This document shows positions 15,661-25,824 of a stretch of DNA of 64,000 bases, in pieces. The stretch covers positions 62,001 through 126,000 of the forward strand of contig JAMLHK010000009.1 in assembly GCA_023957155.1 (NCBI GenBank), in the 5' to 3' direction. Source of the stretch: Chitinophagaceae bacterium (GTDB lineage: Bacteria > Bacteroidota > Bacteroidia > Chitinophagales > Chitinophagaceae). Position numbers and translations under genes: made by a program. Position 1 is the first letter of the stretch; each line of letters begins with the position of its first letter. The notes under the pieces are model-generated. The model saw only the letters and a program-made list of their open reading frames with translations, ran no database searches and was not told the DNA's origin.

Positions 15661-16506
15661 ATGATAGCAGCGGCAATAAAAGACAAAGACTTCATTACCC
15701 AGGTACAGCAATATGAAAACGACATGGAAAACTTTCACCTGTGGTGGTTAGGGCAAAGCGGGTACCTTCTGCAATGGCAGGGCACAAAGATCCTGATTGA
15801 TCCTTACCTCTCTGATGCCCTTACAAAAAAATATGCCCATACCAACAAACCTCATATTCGCATGAGCGAGCGGGTAGTTGATCCCGAACTGCTAAGCCGC
15901 ATTGTCATCGTAAGCTCCAGCCATAACCATACGGATCATTTAGATGCAGAAACACTTATCCCCCTCATAAAAAACAACCCGGATATCGCCTTTATCATAC
16001 CCGAAGCCAATAGAGATTTTGTTGCGCAAAGAGTACAAATACCGGCATCGTTTCCTATAGGATTGGATGAAGGAAAGCAGGTAACCATAGGCCATTTTAC
16101 TTATCATGGTATCGCTTCCGCCCACAATACGATTGACCGGAATGATAAAGGAGCCTGTCTTTACCTGGGATATATCATACAATTCGGTAACTATACCATC
16201 TATCATAGCGGTGATACGCTGTGGTACCCGGGGCTGGAGAAGACATTAGAACCGTTTAACATCAACCTCGCATTACTTCCTGTTAATGGTAATGATCCGT
16301 CAAGGGGCGTTGCCGGTAATCTTAACGCTGAAGAAGCGGCAGGATTAGCCCGGGCAGCGGGCATACAGCATGTTATTCCCTGTCACTATGATATGTTTAC
16401 TTTCAATACGGCCGACCCGGCTGATTTTGCCACCCGGGCTAATAGCGTGGGACAAGCTTATACGATCTTACCCCCCGGGGGACACTGGAGCAGCGAGATC
16501 CTGTAA
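15661..16506 (+). CDS. MBL-fold metal-dependent hydrolase (UlaG/YtkL-like)
   Basis: The protein has 281 residues and the metallo-beta-lactamase fold. The metal motif SHNHTDHLD gives H88, H90, D92 and H93, followed by IYHSGDTLWYPGLE with the bridging Asp region and a late CHYDMF His. LWWLGQSGYLLQW at the start is typical of the UlaG-like group, which opens lactones or phosphodiesters. The natural substrate is unknown. The gene is divergent from the propeller gene and stands alone. Confidence 0.88.
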   Translation: MIAAAIKDKDFITQVQQYENDMENFHLWWLGQSGYLLQWQGTKILIDPYLSDALTKKYAHTNKPHIRMSERVVDPELLSRIVIVSSSHNHTDHLDAETLIPLIKNNPDIAFIIPEANRDFVAQRVQIPASFPIGLDEGKQVTIGHFTYHGIASAHNTIDRNDKGACLYLGYIIQFGNYTIYHSGDTLWYPGLEKTLEPFNINLALLPVNGNDPSRGVAGNLNAEEAAGLARAAGIQHVIPCHYDMFTFNTADPADFATRANSVGQAYTILPPGGHWSSEIL

Positions 16507-16571
16507 AAAAGGAATCAAGGCTTCCGGACTCAGGTCATGCTATACCTGATAAGATATCCCTCTGATGTGAT

Positions 16572-17693
16572 TTAAAAAATATATCGGTACGTGATGTGCT
16601 TTTTAGAGAAGGTAGCACCGGTGGCTTCATGCAGGGCTATCATTTTGGTATTAAAATCTCCTACCCAGGATAACTCAAGCTCTTTGTACTGCTGTAACGG
16701 CAGCACATACTCTTTCAGCTTGATGATCATGGCCGATTCCAGTCCATGCCGCTGAAACTTGGTTTTGGTACCCATAATCACCGCCCGCATACGCTTGTTC
16801 TTACGCACCCATTTGTTAAACATAAATTTCAGCTTACCCAGTATACCCGGGCAGCAATTCATATTCCGGATCAGCTCATTGACATCGGGAACAATTACGA
16901 TCATCGAAGCAGGCTCCCCATTCACATAAGCGAACCAGATCAGCCGCTCATCCATGATGAGCTTCATTTTCTCAAACGTTTCGCGTATAGAAGTATCTGA
17001 GATAGGTATAAAATTTTCAAAATCCTTCCAGGCATCATTATAGATTTCCTTGAAATCCTTCGCAAAACGCTCAAACTCTTTTTTATTCAGGTGCTCAAAA
17101 TGATATCCCGGCTTTTTTATCACCCATTCGGCAATTTTTGTAAAGCGTTCGGGAAAAGGTTTTAGAATATCTATCGAATTGGAGATCTGCTCATACAATG
17201 GAGTAAATCCATACCGTTCAAACAGTCGTTTATAATAGGGAAGATGATAATTCATGCCGTAATAAGGTGCAGCAAACCCTTCCACCAGCAATCCCCACCA
17301 CATATCATTTTCTCCAAAATTTATTGGACCGTCCATCGCTTTCATACCGTTTGCACCCAGCCATATCTTAGCGGTATCAAACAACAGGTCGGCTGCATCC
17401 TGGTTATCGGTACATTCAAAAAAACCGCATCCGCCGGTAGGTATTCCGGTAAGATAGGCTTTACTATTGTTGATGAAAGCTGCTATACGCCCGATCACTT
17501 TTCCACCGTTATCTTTCAGAATCCAACGGATACACTTCCCGTTATGGTGAAAACTGTTCTTACGCGGATCAAATACCGCTTCAATATCGCTGTTTAGCGG
17601 ACAGATCCAGTTCGGATCATTTTTATACAACCTCCTGGGGAGATCCAGGAAAGCCTTTCTCGTAGCGGTAGTGTTGACTTCTATAATTTGCAT
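16572..17693 (-). CDS. GNAT-like N-acetyltransferase-fold protein
   Basis: The product has 373 residues, without a signal peptide. The opening MQIIEVNTTATRKAFLDLPRRLYKNDPNWICPL and the segment GKVIGRIAAFINNS match a large, mostly Bacteroidota-type group annotated as GNAT-fold proteins. The C-terminal half includes WFAYVNGEPASMIVIVPD and a helix-strand pattern (GLESAMIIKLKEYV ... ELSWVGDFNTKMIALHEATG) like a second acetyl-CoA-binding lobe. The substrate is not known. It stands alone between two convergent or divergent neighbours. I am confident of the gene and moderately confident of the fold. Confidence 0.8.
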   Translation of the reverse strand: MQIIEVNTTATRKAFLDLPRRLYKNDPNWICPLNSDIEAVFDPRKNSFHHNGKCIRWILKDNGGKVIGRIAAFINNSKAYLTGIPTGGCGFFECTDNQDAADLLFDTAKIWLGANGMKAMDGPINFGENDMWWGLLVEGFAAPYYGMNYHLPYYKRLFERYGFTPLYEQISNSIDILKPFPERFTKIAEWVIKKPGYHFEHLNKKEFERFAKDFKEIYNDAWKDFENFIPISDTSIRETFEKMKLIMDERLIWFAYVNGEPASMIVIVPDVNELIRNMNCCPGILGKLKFMFNKWVRKNKRMRAVIMGTKTKFQRHGLESAMIIKLKEYVLPLQQYKELELSWVGDFNTKMIALHEATGATFSKKHITYRYIF

Positions 17694-17796
17694 AAAGGAT
17701 TACGCTGTTTTACCGGTGTATTTTTATGGGCTGCGGTACAACGCTGGTTACTTTCCTACAAAATAACATAAAAAAAGGATTGAAGCATCATATCCT

Positions 17797-17825
17797 TATT
17801 TTTGCAGTCCTTTAAAACAGGAGGG
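17797..17825 (+). promoter_or_regulatory. -7 box and strong ribosome site of argS
   Basis: TATTTTTG at 17797-17804 matches the Bacteroidota -7 pattern TAnnTTTG; no well-spaced TTG is present upstream. GGAGGG at 17820-17825 is an unusually strong Shine-Dalgarno for this phylum and fixes the ATG at 17828. Confidence 0.45.
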
Positions 17826-17827
17826 TC

Positions 17828-19609
17828 ATGTCAGTTACGTCAAAAATTCAGTCGGTTGTTATTATAGCTCTGGAGCAATTGTATAACCATAGGTTCGGAG
17901 TAAAGGATTTCCAGATTAATCAGACCAAGCCTGAATTTGAAGGCGACTATACGGTAGTGCTGTTCAGCCTGCTGAAGCCCCTCCGGCAATCACCCGATGT
18001 ATTGGGTAACACCCTGGGCAGCTACCTGACCAAACAATATCCTGCTTTATTTTCATCCTATAACGTAATTAAAGGTTTCCTTAACCTGGATATCTCCGGC
18101 AGTTTCTGGATCGGCATATTAAATGATCATTATCAGGAAAATACTTTTGGCAAAAAAGAAAATAACGGTAAAACCATCGTGGTGGAGTACTCCTCACCCA
18201 ACACCAACAAGCCCCTGCACTTAGGGCATCTGCGCAATAATTTCCTGGGATGGAGCGTGGCGGAAATTTTAAAAGCAGAAGGCTATAACGTGGTCAAAAC
18301 CTGTATTGCCAACGACCGGGGTATACATATCTGCAAAAGTATGGTTGCCTGGGAAAAATACGCCGGCGGAGCCACTCCCGGAAGTACCGGTATGAAAGGT
18401 GATCATTTTGTAGGCGACTATTACGTACGATTCGGCGCTGAGTACAAAAAGGAAATACAGGAACTCATAGACAACGGAATGAGTGAGGCAGAAGCAGAAA
18501 AGGAAGCCCCCATTATGAAAGCCGCCCAGCAAATGCTGGTTGACTGGGAAGCGGGGAAGCCTGAAGTGATAGCGCTCTGGAAGAAGATGAACAGTTGGGT
18601 GTATGGAGGCTTTGATACGACTTATAAAAGGATCGGCAGTGACTTTGATAAGATGTATTATGAGAGCGATACCTACTTACTGGGAAAAAAGCTGGTAGAA
18701 GAAGGGCTAAAGAAGGAAGTGTTCTTTAAGAAAGCAGACAACAGTGTTTGGGTTGATCTCACGGCTGACGGGTTAGATGAAAAAATTGTACAGCGTAAAG
18801 ACGGAACGGCTGTTTATATCACCCAGGATATCGGTTTAGCCGTAGAAAAATATGAGGCCTACCATTATGATCAAAGCATCTACGTAGTAGGTGACGAACA
18901 AAATTATCATTTCAAGGTATTACAATTGATATGCAACAAGCTCGGTCTGCCTTCCTCCGAAGGTATTTATCACCTCAGCTACGGGATGGTAGAACTGCCT
19001 TCCGGCCGGATGAAAACAAGAGAAGGCACCGTTGTTGATGCCGATGATATTATAGATGAAATGATAAAAGTGGCAGCACAAAAAACGGAAGAATTAGGTA
19101 AGGTAAAAGATTTTACGGCGGAAGAGCTGGAAAAATTATATAACACAATAGGTTTGGGCGCTCTAAAATTTTTCATATTACGGGTTGACCCTAAAAAAAG
19201 GATGATCTTTAACCCTGAAGAAAGTATAGACTTTCATGGCTTTACCGCTTCTTTTGTACAATTTTCACATGCCCGGGCAAAAGCAATATTAAGAAATGAA
19301 GCCCCCAACCACCAATATTCCCTGCAACTGAACGAAACGCTTCTGGCTCTTGAAAAAGAGCTGATCATTCTGCTGGAGAAATACCCGGCCGTGATTCACC
19401 AGGCGGCACAGGAACATAATCCCTCCGTTATTGTGAATTACTGTTATGAGCTGGCAAAAACGTTTAATTCTTTTGTAACCGAACACCGGGTATTAAAAGC
19501 CGAAACAGAAAATAAAAAACAACTTCGCCTGCGCCTTTGCCGGATGACGGCTAATGTGATAGCTTCAGGTATGCAATTAGCCGGGATTGAAGTGCCGGAG
19601 AGAATGTAA
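17828..19609 (+). CDS. argS: Arginine--tRNA ligase
   Basis: The 593-residue protein has the class I aminoacyl-tRNA synthetase layout of ArgRS. An Add-1-like N-terminal domain is followed by SPNTNKPLHLGHLRN, with the HIGH signature as HLGH at about residue 131. The later GRMKTREGTVVDADD replaces a strict KMSKS, as in many ArgRS enzymes. The C-terminal part from about residue 470 is the DALR anticodon-binding domain. The length is normal. It charges tRNA-Arg and is essential. It converges with the permease gene. Confidence 0.97.
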   Translation: MSVTSKIQSVVIIALEQLYNHRFGVKDFQINQTKPEFEGDYTVVLFSLLKPLRQSPDVLGNTLGSYLTKQYPALFSSYNVIKGFLNLDISGSFWIGILNDHYQENTFGKKENNGKTIVVEYSSPNTNKPLHLGHLRNNFLGWSVAEILKAEGYNVVKTCIANDRGIHICKSMVAWEKYAGGATPGSTGMKGDHFVGDYYVRFGAEYKKEIQELIDNGMSEAEAEKEAPIMKAAQQMLVDWEAGKPEVIALWKKMNSWVYGGFDTTYKRIGSDFDKMYYESDTYLLGKKLVEEGLKKEVFFKKADNSVWVDLTADGLDEKIVQRKDGTAVYITQDIGLAVEKYEAYHYDQSIYVVGDEQNYHFKVLQLICNKLGLPSSEGIYHLSYGMVELPSGRMKTREGTVVDADDIIDEMIKVAAQKTEELGKVKDFTAEELEKLYNTIGLGALKFFILRVDPKKRMIFNPEESIDFHGFTASFVQFSHARAKAILRNEAPNHQYSLQLNETLLALEKELIILLEKYPAVIHQAAQEHNPSVIVNYCYELAKTFNSFVTEHRVLKAETENKKQLRLRLCRMTANVIASGMQLAGIEVPERM

Positions 19610-19692
19610 ATACATCCCCTGGGGCTGTACCCTGTGATATATTAACACCCTACTCCTTTCTCTTCCCTTCGCCTCTCCTGCCTGTTCACAAT

Positions 19693-21387
19693 TTACTTTG
19701 CCAGCTTACTATGCCTGTAACCATATAGAAAATAAATGACCAGGCCCAACGCCATCCATATAAAAAACCAGAACCAGCTAATCGTTGGTATTTCAATCAT
19801 CAGATATAAACAAAACAAAACACCGAGAATGGGAATAAGCGAATATTTCCGGATAAAGGTCAGTACGGCAAATACCGCAGCTATTACAATGAAAAGGAGA
19901 AACAGAATTTCCTGGTGATTTTCATGCCCCAGGTTAACAACCGCGTCTACCGTACGTTGCCTGAAAAGATAAATAAATACAAGCAGCATAACAGGTACAA
20001 TATACCTTCCGTTAATATAGGGCAGCCGGAACCCGGTATCACTCACCGGCCTTGGCGGTAATAATAATACACCACCCGATACCAGTACAAATGCAAACAG
20101 CGTTCCTATACTGGTAAGGTCGGTTACTAAATCTGATGCAATAAAAAGAGCAGGTATGCCTACAATAACACCGGTAACAAGCGTTGCAAAAGAAGGCGTT
20201 TGAAATTTGGGATGAATGGTCTGGAATTTTTTAGGCAGCAGCCCGTCACGGCTCATGCTCATCCATATACGGGGCTGGCCGAGCTGAAATACCAACAGTA
20301 CGCTGGTAGTAGCTACCACGGCACTGATCGAAACTATTTTCTCAATCCAGGGAGCGCGTTGCTCAAAAACAAAAGCCAGCGGATCATTTACGTTCTTAAA
20401 GTTGCTGTATTGTTCCATACCCGTTAATACGAGCGCAATAAGGATATACAATACCGTACAGATCACCAGGGAATAGATCATGCCCCTGGGCATGTCCCGT
20501 TGCGGATTTTTACATTCTTCTGCCGTAGTAGAGATCGCATCAAACCCGATATAGGCGTAAAAAACAGCGGATACCCCTTTTAACACACCTTCAAAACCAT
20601 TGGGAAGAAAAGGGCGCCAGTTATTGGTATCTACAAAAAAAGCGCCGGCTACAATAACAAACAAAATCACGGCAATCTTAAAGATCACCATAAAATTAGC
20701 CATACGCTTGCTTTCTTTCATACCGATATAAGCCAGCCAGGTAATGAGCGCTACAATAATAAAAGCGGGCAGGTTAAAGAATACTTTCCTGTTTCCGACC
20801 GATGGGGCATTATTCCAGGCATCTACAACAAACTGGTATTTACCGGTATCAGCAGCAGATAAAGAACCGGCGGACAATGCCTGCACCGCCTCCGTATAAG
20901 CGCTCTGTGCAGTAGCCGGATCCACCAGCATCCAGTCGGGCAGGTGAATATGAAATAAATGCACCAGCAGGTTGTTGAAATAACCGCTCCATGATATCGC
21001 CACTACCACATTACCGATCGCATACTCCAGGATCAATGCCCAGCCAATTATCCACGCAATGATCTCACCGAAGGTAACATAGGAATAGGTATAGGCGCTG
21101 CCTGAAACAGGCACGCGACTGGCGAATTCGGCATAGCACAATGCGGAGAAACCACAGGTAACCGCAGCGATAACAAACAAAAAAGAGATACCTGGTCCGC
21201 CATTAAAAGCGGCATTCCCGATAGTAGAAAAAATACCTGCACCTACCACGGCTGCTATTCCCAGAAAAGTAAGATCGCGTACTCCCAATATTTTTTTCAA
21301 CCCGGCAGTATGCCCGTCCGCATCAAGCGCCTTAGTATCTTCAATAATTTTTGAGAGCGATTTTTTCCTGAAAAAAGCGTGCCCCAT
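19693..21387 (-). CDS. APC-superfamily amino acid permease
   Basis: The 564-residue protein contains at least twelve hydrophobic membrane segments. The first is TFLGIAAVVGAGIFSTIGNAA, carrying the helix-broken GAGIF motif of APC transporters, and a later one is FDAISTTAEECKNPQRDMP, which is typical of cationic or general amino acid permeases (YfnA/CAT-like). An extended loop near residues 150-200 is longer than usual. It imports amino acids into the cytoplasm by secondary transport; specificity cannot be inferred safely. It is a single-gene unit with its 3' end facing argS. Confidence 0.9.
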   Translation of the reverse strand: MGHAFFRKKSLSKIIEDTKALDADGHTAGLKKILGVRDLTFLGIAAVVGAGIFSTIGNAAFNGGPGISFLFVIAAVTCGFSALCYAEFASRVPVSGSAYTYSYVTFGEIIAWIIGWALILEYAIGNVVVAISWSGYFNNLLVHLFHIHLPDWMLVDPATAQSAYTEAVQALSAGSLSAADTGKYQFVVDAWNNAPSVGNRKVFFNLPAFIIVALITWLAYIGMKESKRMANFMVIFKIAVILFVIVAGAFFVDTNNWRPFLPNGFEGVLKGVSAVFYAYIGFDAISTTAEECKNPQRDMPRGMIYSLVICTVLYILIALVLTGMEQYSNFKNVNDPLAFVFEQRAPWIEKIVSISAVVATTSVLLVFQLGQPRIWMSMSRDGLLPKKFQTIHPKFQTPSFATLVTGVIVGIPALFIASDLVTDLTSIGTLFAFVLVSGGVLLLPPRPVSDTGFRLPYINGRYIVPVMLLVFIYLFRQRTVDAVVNLGHENHQEILFLLFIVIAAVFAVLTFIRKYSLIPILGVLFCLYLMIEIPTISWFWFFIWMALGLVIYFLYGYRHSKLAK

Positions 21388-21552
21388 GCGGATATGTTTT
21401 GATTATTTCTATTCGCCAAAATAATCTAAAATCAGTTAATGCGGTGAAGAATATGGGAAAAACAGAAAATCCGAACTATAGCGGGTACCGCAGGTCCACG
21501 TTCCGGACGTTGCCGCCGAGCGCCGGGCACACTGATGAAGCTATGCTCTAAT

Positions 21553-22518
21553 TCAATATTCCCTTTGCACTAAAAACAGGGCAAGCTCTTCCAATGGCTG
21601 CTTACGGCTGCCGGTAACGGCAGTATCTTCCAGGTGCCTCAGCGCCAGGCCCAGGTATTTATCTTTCAGATCCTTAGCCCATTGATCCACTTTGCAGTCC
21701 CTGAAAATTTGTAATACCCGCTCAACCTTTCCCGGAGGGTTTTCTTTCATCAGATATAACAGTTCCTTTTGCTGTACCGGGGTGGCTGTTTCAAGCGCCT
21801 GTATAGTGAGAAAAGTTTTTTTATTAGCCATAATATCTCCGCCGGGCTGCTTACCGAATTTTTCGGGATCGCCGAAAGCATCCAGGTAATCATCCTGTAA
21901 CTGGAAGGCAATACCGAGGTTTTTCCCGAAAGCATACAAATGCTCCTGGTTGCCTTCCCCGCTTCCCCCCAACATAGCTCCCATCTGTACGCTGGCCGCC
22001 AGCAATACCGATGTTTTTAAGGTAACCATCTGCATATATTCATCCAGCGTTATGCGCTCTCTTTTCTCAAAATCCATATCTAACTGCTGCCCTTCACATA
22101 CTTCTCTTGCTGTTTTATTAAAAAGATGCATGATGCCGGGCAGATGAACGGTATTGATTTTACTTAAATAATCATAAGCCGCTACGATCATCACATCACC
22201 GGCAAGCAGAGCGGTAGGCTCACCATATTTTACGTGAACCGTTGGCTTTCCCCGCCGCAACGGCGCTTTATCCATAATATCATCATGAATCAGGGTAAAG
22301 TTGTGAAACAATTCAACAGCATGCGCCACATTCCAGGCATCAGGCTGAATGGTATCAAACAATTCATTACCCATCAGGCAAATGACCGGACGGACACGCT
22401 TTCCACCCATAGACAGAAAGTATTCCGCAGGCTGGTATAAGGAAGGCAGACTATCAGGAAAGTGTTTCGTATCAAACTTCCCCGCAAATTGTTCTGCAAG
22501 CTCTGCAAATGAAAACAT
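21553..22518 (-). CDS. Polyprenyl synthetase family protein (trans-isoprenyl diphosphate synthase)
   Basis: I start at ATG 22518, giving 321 residues. The longer frame to 22584 would read MSGGGRRRRSDH out of a repeated intergenic palindrome and is surely not coding. The first aspartate-rich motif is DDIMD (residues 79-83), with RRGKP after it. The second is DDYLD (209-213). GGKRVRP at about 39-45 binds the allylic or isopentenyl diphosphate. It elongates isoprenoid diphosphates used for quinones or cell-wall lipid carriers; chain length is not resolvable here. RNase R lies upstream on the same strand. Confidence 0.93.
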   Translation of the reverse strand: MFSFAELAEQFAGKFDTKHFPDSLPSLYQPAEYFLSMGGKRVRPVICLMGNELFDTIQPDAWNVAHAVELFHNFTLIHDDIMDKAPLRRGKPTVHVKYGEPTALLAGDVMIVAAYDYLSKINTVHLPGIMHLFNKTAREVCEGQQLDMDFEKRERITLDEYMQMVTLKTSVLLAASVQMGAMLGGSGEGNQEHLYAFGKNLGIAFQLQDDYLDAFGDPEKFGKQPGGDIMANKKTFLTIQALETATPVQQKELLYLMKENPPGKVERVLQIFRDCKVDQWAKDLKDKYLGLALRHLEDTAVTGSRKQPLEELALFLVQREY

Positions 22519-22548
22519 AATGATGCTAAATAAACCGGTTGTCCATGT

Positions 22549-22574
22549 GTGGTCTGACCTTCGGCGCCGACCGC
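22549..22574. repeat. Core palindrome copy A (GGTCTGACC family)
   Basis: The sequence contains GGTCTGACC, TTCGG and CGCCGACC, which is the family core. The outer arms pair only two bases further (GTGGTC with GACCGC, one wobble). It is the least extended copy and lies between rnr and the prenyl synthase gene. Confidence 0.7.
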
Positions 22575-22633
22575 CCCCTGACATCTCACGGTTGTGTATA
22601 ATTAATTATAATAGAACCCGATTGAAAGACCTC

Positions 22634-22680
22634 AATGTTTCCGGGCGGTCTGACCTTCGGTGCCGTCCGCCCCGGACATT
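22634..22680. repeat. Core palindrome copy B (GGTCTGACC family), 3' of rnr
   Basis: The core GGTCTGACC-TTCGG-TGCCG is enclosed by GC-rich arms (CCGGGCGG against CCGCCCCGG, one bulge) and, further out, by AATGT (22634-22638) paired with ACATT (22676-22680). It starts 10 bases after the stop of rnr on the minus strand, where a terminator is expected. Confidence 0.72.
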
Positions 22681-22690
22681 TCATCCAACG

Positions 22691-24739
22691 TTACTTCTTC
22701 TTTTTCCTCCGCTCTTTGATCTTAGCAGATTTATTTTTGGATACAGCGCTCCGGTTAGTTGTGTTTGTACTTTCACCATTCGCACCGGGTTTTATCACCC
22801 ATTCGTAATCCAATTGCCGCTTTCCCAAATCAGCCGAAATAACTTTTATCCAAACCTTATCCCCCATCCGGAATGTTCTGCCGCTTCTTTTCCCCGAAAG
22901 ACAATATTCCGACTCTATCAGCTGAAACTCATCATACAGCTCCAGGCTGTGAATGCTTACCATGCCTTCGCATTTGTGCTGCACGGTTTCCACCCAAAAG
23001 CCATAAGCCGACACACCGCTGATCACGCCTTCAAACTCGTCACCAACATACTGCTGCATAAACTCAACCTGCTTATATTTATGAGCCGCCCGCTCGGCTT
23101 CCATCGCCCCCCTTTCCTTTGCGCTGCAATGCAGGCATTTTTCTTTCATTTTCCCATCAATTTTAGGGCGACCGTCCAGCACTTCCTGCAAAATACGATG
23201 CACCATGATGTCCGGGTAACGGCGTATGGGTGAAGTAAAATGGCAATAGTTTTCAAAACCCAATCCATAGTGCCCGATATTCTCCGGCGTGTATGCCGCT
23301 TTTGCCATGGTACGTATCCCTAACTGCTCAAGCACGTGCTGCTCCGGCCTGCCTTTCAGCACGGTAAGCATATTATTGAATGAATCCGCAATCCCTTCAG
23401 GTGTTTTGGTATCAAAACGATAACCGAATTTTTTGGCAAATTCAACAAAGGGCAAAAGCCGGTCTTCATCCGGGGTATCATGTATACGATACGGAAACGG
23501 CAGCGCCTGGTTGTTCACTTTTACCCTGCCGACATACTCCGCAACCGTTCTGTTGGCCAGCAACATCAACTCCTCGATCAGCTGATGAGATTCCTTGCTC
23601 TCTTTGATAACTATACCGGTAGGCTTGCTTTTCTCATCCAGGATGAATCTTACTTCCTGGGAAGAGAAACTAATCGCACCGTTTTGAAACCGCTGATGAC
23701 GCAACTGTCGTGCTATGGTATTCAGGAACAATATTTCATCTTTATATATCCCTTCTCCTCCCTCAATCACCTGTTGTACATCATCATAGGTAAAACGATG
23801 ATTGGAATGAATAACCGTTCTCCCCAACCAGGATTTTTTTATTTCTCCCGAGGAGGTTATTTCAAAAACAGCAGAAAATGTGAACTTATCTTCATTGGGA
23901 CGAAGGCTGCACAGCTCATTGGAAATATGCTCGGGAAGCATAGGCAATACCCGGTCCGGTAAATATACCGAAGTAGCCCGGCTATATGCATTATCATCGA
24001 GAACCGTACCGGGTTCAACATAATAGCTTACATCGGCAATATGTACGCCCATCTCGTACAGCCCGTTTTCTAAGCGCCTCAGGCTCACGGCATCGTCAAA
24101 ATCTTTTGCATCCGGGGGATCAATGGTAAAAGTGAGCACACTTCTCATATCTCTTCGCCGGGCAATTTCTGAGCCTGACAGCACATCCGGCAGCCGGGCC
24201 GCCTCTTCAAGCGCATCATCATCAAATTGAAGAGAAAATCCCGCATGAACCAGGATCTGCTTCATTGCCAGGTCATTTTCATCGGCACTATCCAGTATAC
24301 TGACCACTTCCGCGTCCGGGCTTTTAGCATTTTTTCCCCAGTTGAGCAGTCGCGCCACTACCCTGTCGCCATCCTGTGCGCCGCGGAGCCTCTCTGCAGA
24401 TATATACATATCAGGCGTTCCTTTAGCCTTATCGGGAATGAAAAAAGCAAAATCAGTATTCATTTCCAAACGCCCGGTAAATTCAGTCTGCCGGCGTTCC
24501 AGCACTTCCAGCACTTCTCCTTCCATTTTTTCTTTAGCCTGGTTATAACGGGTCACATTTACCCTTACCTTGTCGCCATGCAGGGCATGATTAAAGTTCT
24601 GCGGCCGTACTAAAATATCTTTCTCGAGGTTCTCCACCATTACATATCCCATTCCGGAAAGCGTAACATCAAGGATTCCGTCATAGGTCGCTATAGGAAG
24701 TTTGGCTTTTGTTTTCTTTTGGTTGTTCAAACGCTTCAT
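22691..24739 (-). CDS. rnr: Ribonuclease R
   Basis: The protein has 682 residues, shorter than the 813-residue E. coli enzyme but normal for Bacteroidota. Cold-shock-like domains occupy about residues 15-150. The RNB catalytic domain contains FTIDPPDAKDFDDAVSL, with the cluster of metal-binding Asp, and HFTSPIRRYPDIMVHR. A C-terminal S1 domain spans about 570-650 (VGDEFEGVISGVSAYGFWVE), followed by a basic tail. It degrades structured RNA 3' to 5'. lpxK is 9 bases upstream, so the two are probably co-transcribed. Confidence 0.96.
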   Translation of the reverse strand: MKRLNNQKKTKAKLPIATYDGILDVTLSGMGYVMVENLEKDILVRPQNFNHALHGDKVRVNVTRYNQAKEKMEGEVLEVLERRQTEFTGRLEMNTDFAFFIPDKAKGTPDMYISAERLRGAQDGDRVVARLLNWGKNAKSPDAEVVSILDSADENDLAMKQILVHAGFSLQFDDDALEEAARLPDVLSGSEIARRRDMRSVLTFTIDPPDAKDFDDAVSLRRLENGLYEMGVHIADVSYYVEPGTVLDDNAYSRATSVYLPDRVLPMLPEHISNELCSLRPNEDKFTFSAVFEITSSGEIKKSWLGRTVIHSNHRFTYDDVQQVIEGGEGIYKDEILFLNTIARQLRHQRFQNGAISFSSQEVRFILDEKSKPTGIVIKESKESHQLIEELMLLANRTVAEYVGRVKVNNQALPFPYRIHDTPDEDRLLPFVEFAKKFGYRFDTKTPEGIADSFNNMLTVLKGRPEQHVLEQLGIRTMAKAAYTPENIGHYGLGFENYCHFTSPIRRYPDIMVHRILQEVLDGRPKIDGKMKEKCLHCSAKERGAMEAERAAHKYKQVEFMQQYVGDEFEGVISGVSAYGFWVETVQHKCEGMVSIHSLELYDEFQLIESEYCLSGKRSGRTFRMGDKVWIKVISADLGKRQLDYEWVIKPGANGESTNTTNRSAVSKNKSAKIKERRKKKK

Positions 24740-24747
24740 AACAGCAA

Positions 24748-25824
24748 TCAGGATTTTGTTTTATATCCCTGTATAAAATTTTCAATTAAAAAATTGAATC
24801 GTTGTGATTCATTAAATAAAAAATAAGTTTCAATAGGTTGCACATATACCGGAATATCAGTAAGTTCTGAAGAAAATTTCATCAGCCTTACTGCATCTTT
24901 TTCTGTGATCAGGATCATCTTGTCGCGTGCCCGGATCTTTGCAAACCGCTGCCTGATCTCCCGGAGGTCATCAATCGTAAAAATATAGTGATCCCGGTAA
25001 TACATCGCCTCATAGCTGGCACAGCTTTCCAAAACATATTGCTTTAAAGGTTCCGGGTTAGCTATCCCGCAAACCAACAGTAATTCTGTTTCTTTAGACA
25101 TGCGTTTAACGCCCCTTGAAATAACGTGGTAGGGTGTTCCGTAACGGATACCGCTAAAAAAAACATGCTGCCGGGGTGCGGGGCTAATTTCTTTAATAAT
25201 CTCTTTTTTCTGAGCAATGGAAAAATCATCGCGGCATTTGGTAACCACAATAATATCTGTTCTTTTATAGCTGTTCCTGCTATCGCGTAAATCCCCGGCC
25301 GGTAAAAAAAAATCCCGGGTGAACAAATTATTATAGTCCGTCAGTAATACATTTAAACCCGCCTTAACCGAACGGTGCTGCAGGGCATCATCCAATATAA
25401 TAACATCGGTTTCCGGGCGATCGAATAACAGCTGGGGAATAGCAATAGCTCTTTCTTCACCCACTGCAACCGTTACTTCCGGATATTTCAGATGAAACTG
25501 CATGGGTTCATCACCAATATCGAGGGCTGTGGTTTTATCATCTGCCAGCACATATCCGCGGGTTTTACGTTTATACCCCCGGCTCAGTGTTGCCGTTTTA
25601 TAACGATGTACCAACAGCCGCAGTAAATATTCCACCATGGGTGACTTACCCGTTCCTCCAACGGAAATATTACCTATGCATATTACAGGAAAATTAAATT
25701 CAATAGACTGAATGATCTCATTATCGTATAAGTAATTTCTTACTTTAATGATTAATCCATAGACCATTGAAAATGGAAATAACAACACCCGAAATGATCT
25801 AAGCCAGACAGAACTAAAATTCAT
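24748..25824 (-). CDS. lpxK: Tetraacyldisaccharide 4'-kinase LpxK
   Basis: The 358 residues match LpxK in length. A membrane-associated N-terminal segment precedes the P-loop GNISVGGTGKSP at residues 51-62, and DDALQHRSV is the family motif that includes catalytic residues. The enzyme phosphorylates the 4' position of the lipid A precursor at the inner membrane. Its start overlaps the end of the formyl-THF cyclo-ligase gene by 11 bases, which indicates translational coupling in an operon that continues into rnr. Confidence 0.96.
   Translation of the reverse strand: MNFSSVWLRSFRVLLFPFSMVYGLIIKVRNYLYDNEIIQSIEFNFPVICIGNISVGGTGKSPMVEYLLRLLVHRYKTATLSRGYKRKTRGYVLADDKTTALDIGDEPMQFHLKYPEVTVAVGEERAIAIPQLLFDRPETDVIILDDALQHRSVKAGLNVLLTDYNNLFTRDFFLPAGDLRDSRNSYKRTDIIVVTKCRDDFSIAQKKEIIKEISPAPRQHVFFSGIRYGTPYHVISRGVKRMSKETELLLVCGIANPEPLKQYVLESCASYEAMYYRDHYIFTIDDLREIRQRFAKIRARDKMILITEKDAVRLMKFSSELTDIPVYVQPIETYFLFNESQRFNFLIENFIQGYKTKS

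Noticed and set aside
22349..23233. A 294-codon plus-strand frame antisense to the prenyl synthase and rnr genes
   Set aside because: It runs across two well-supported genes and an intergenic palindrome, and its composition (long runs of basic and aromatic residues) has no family similarity.
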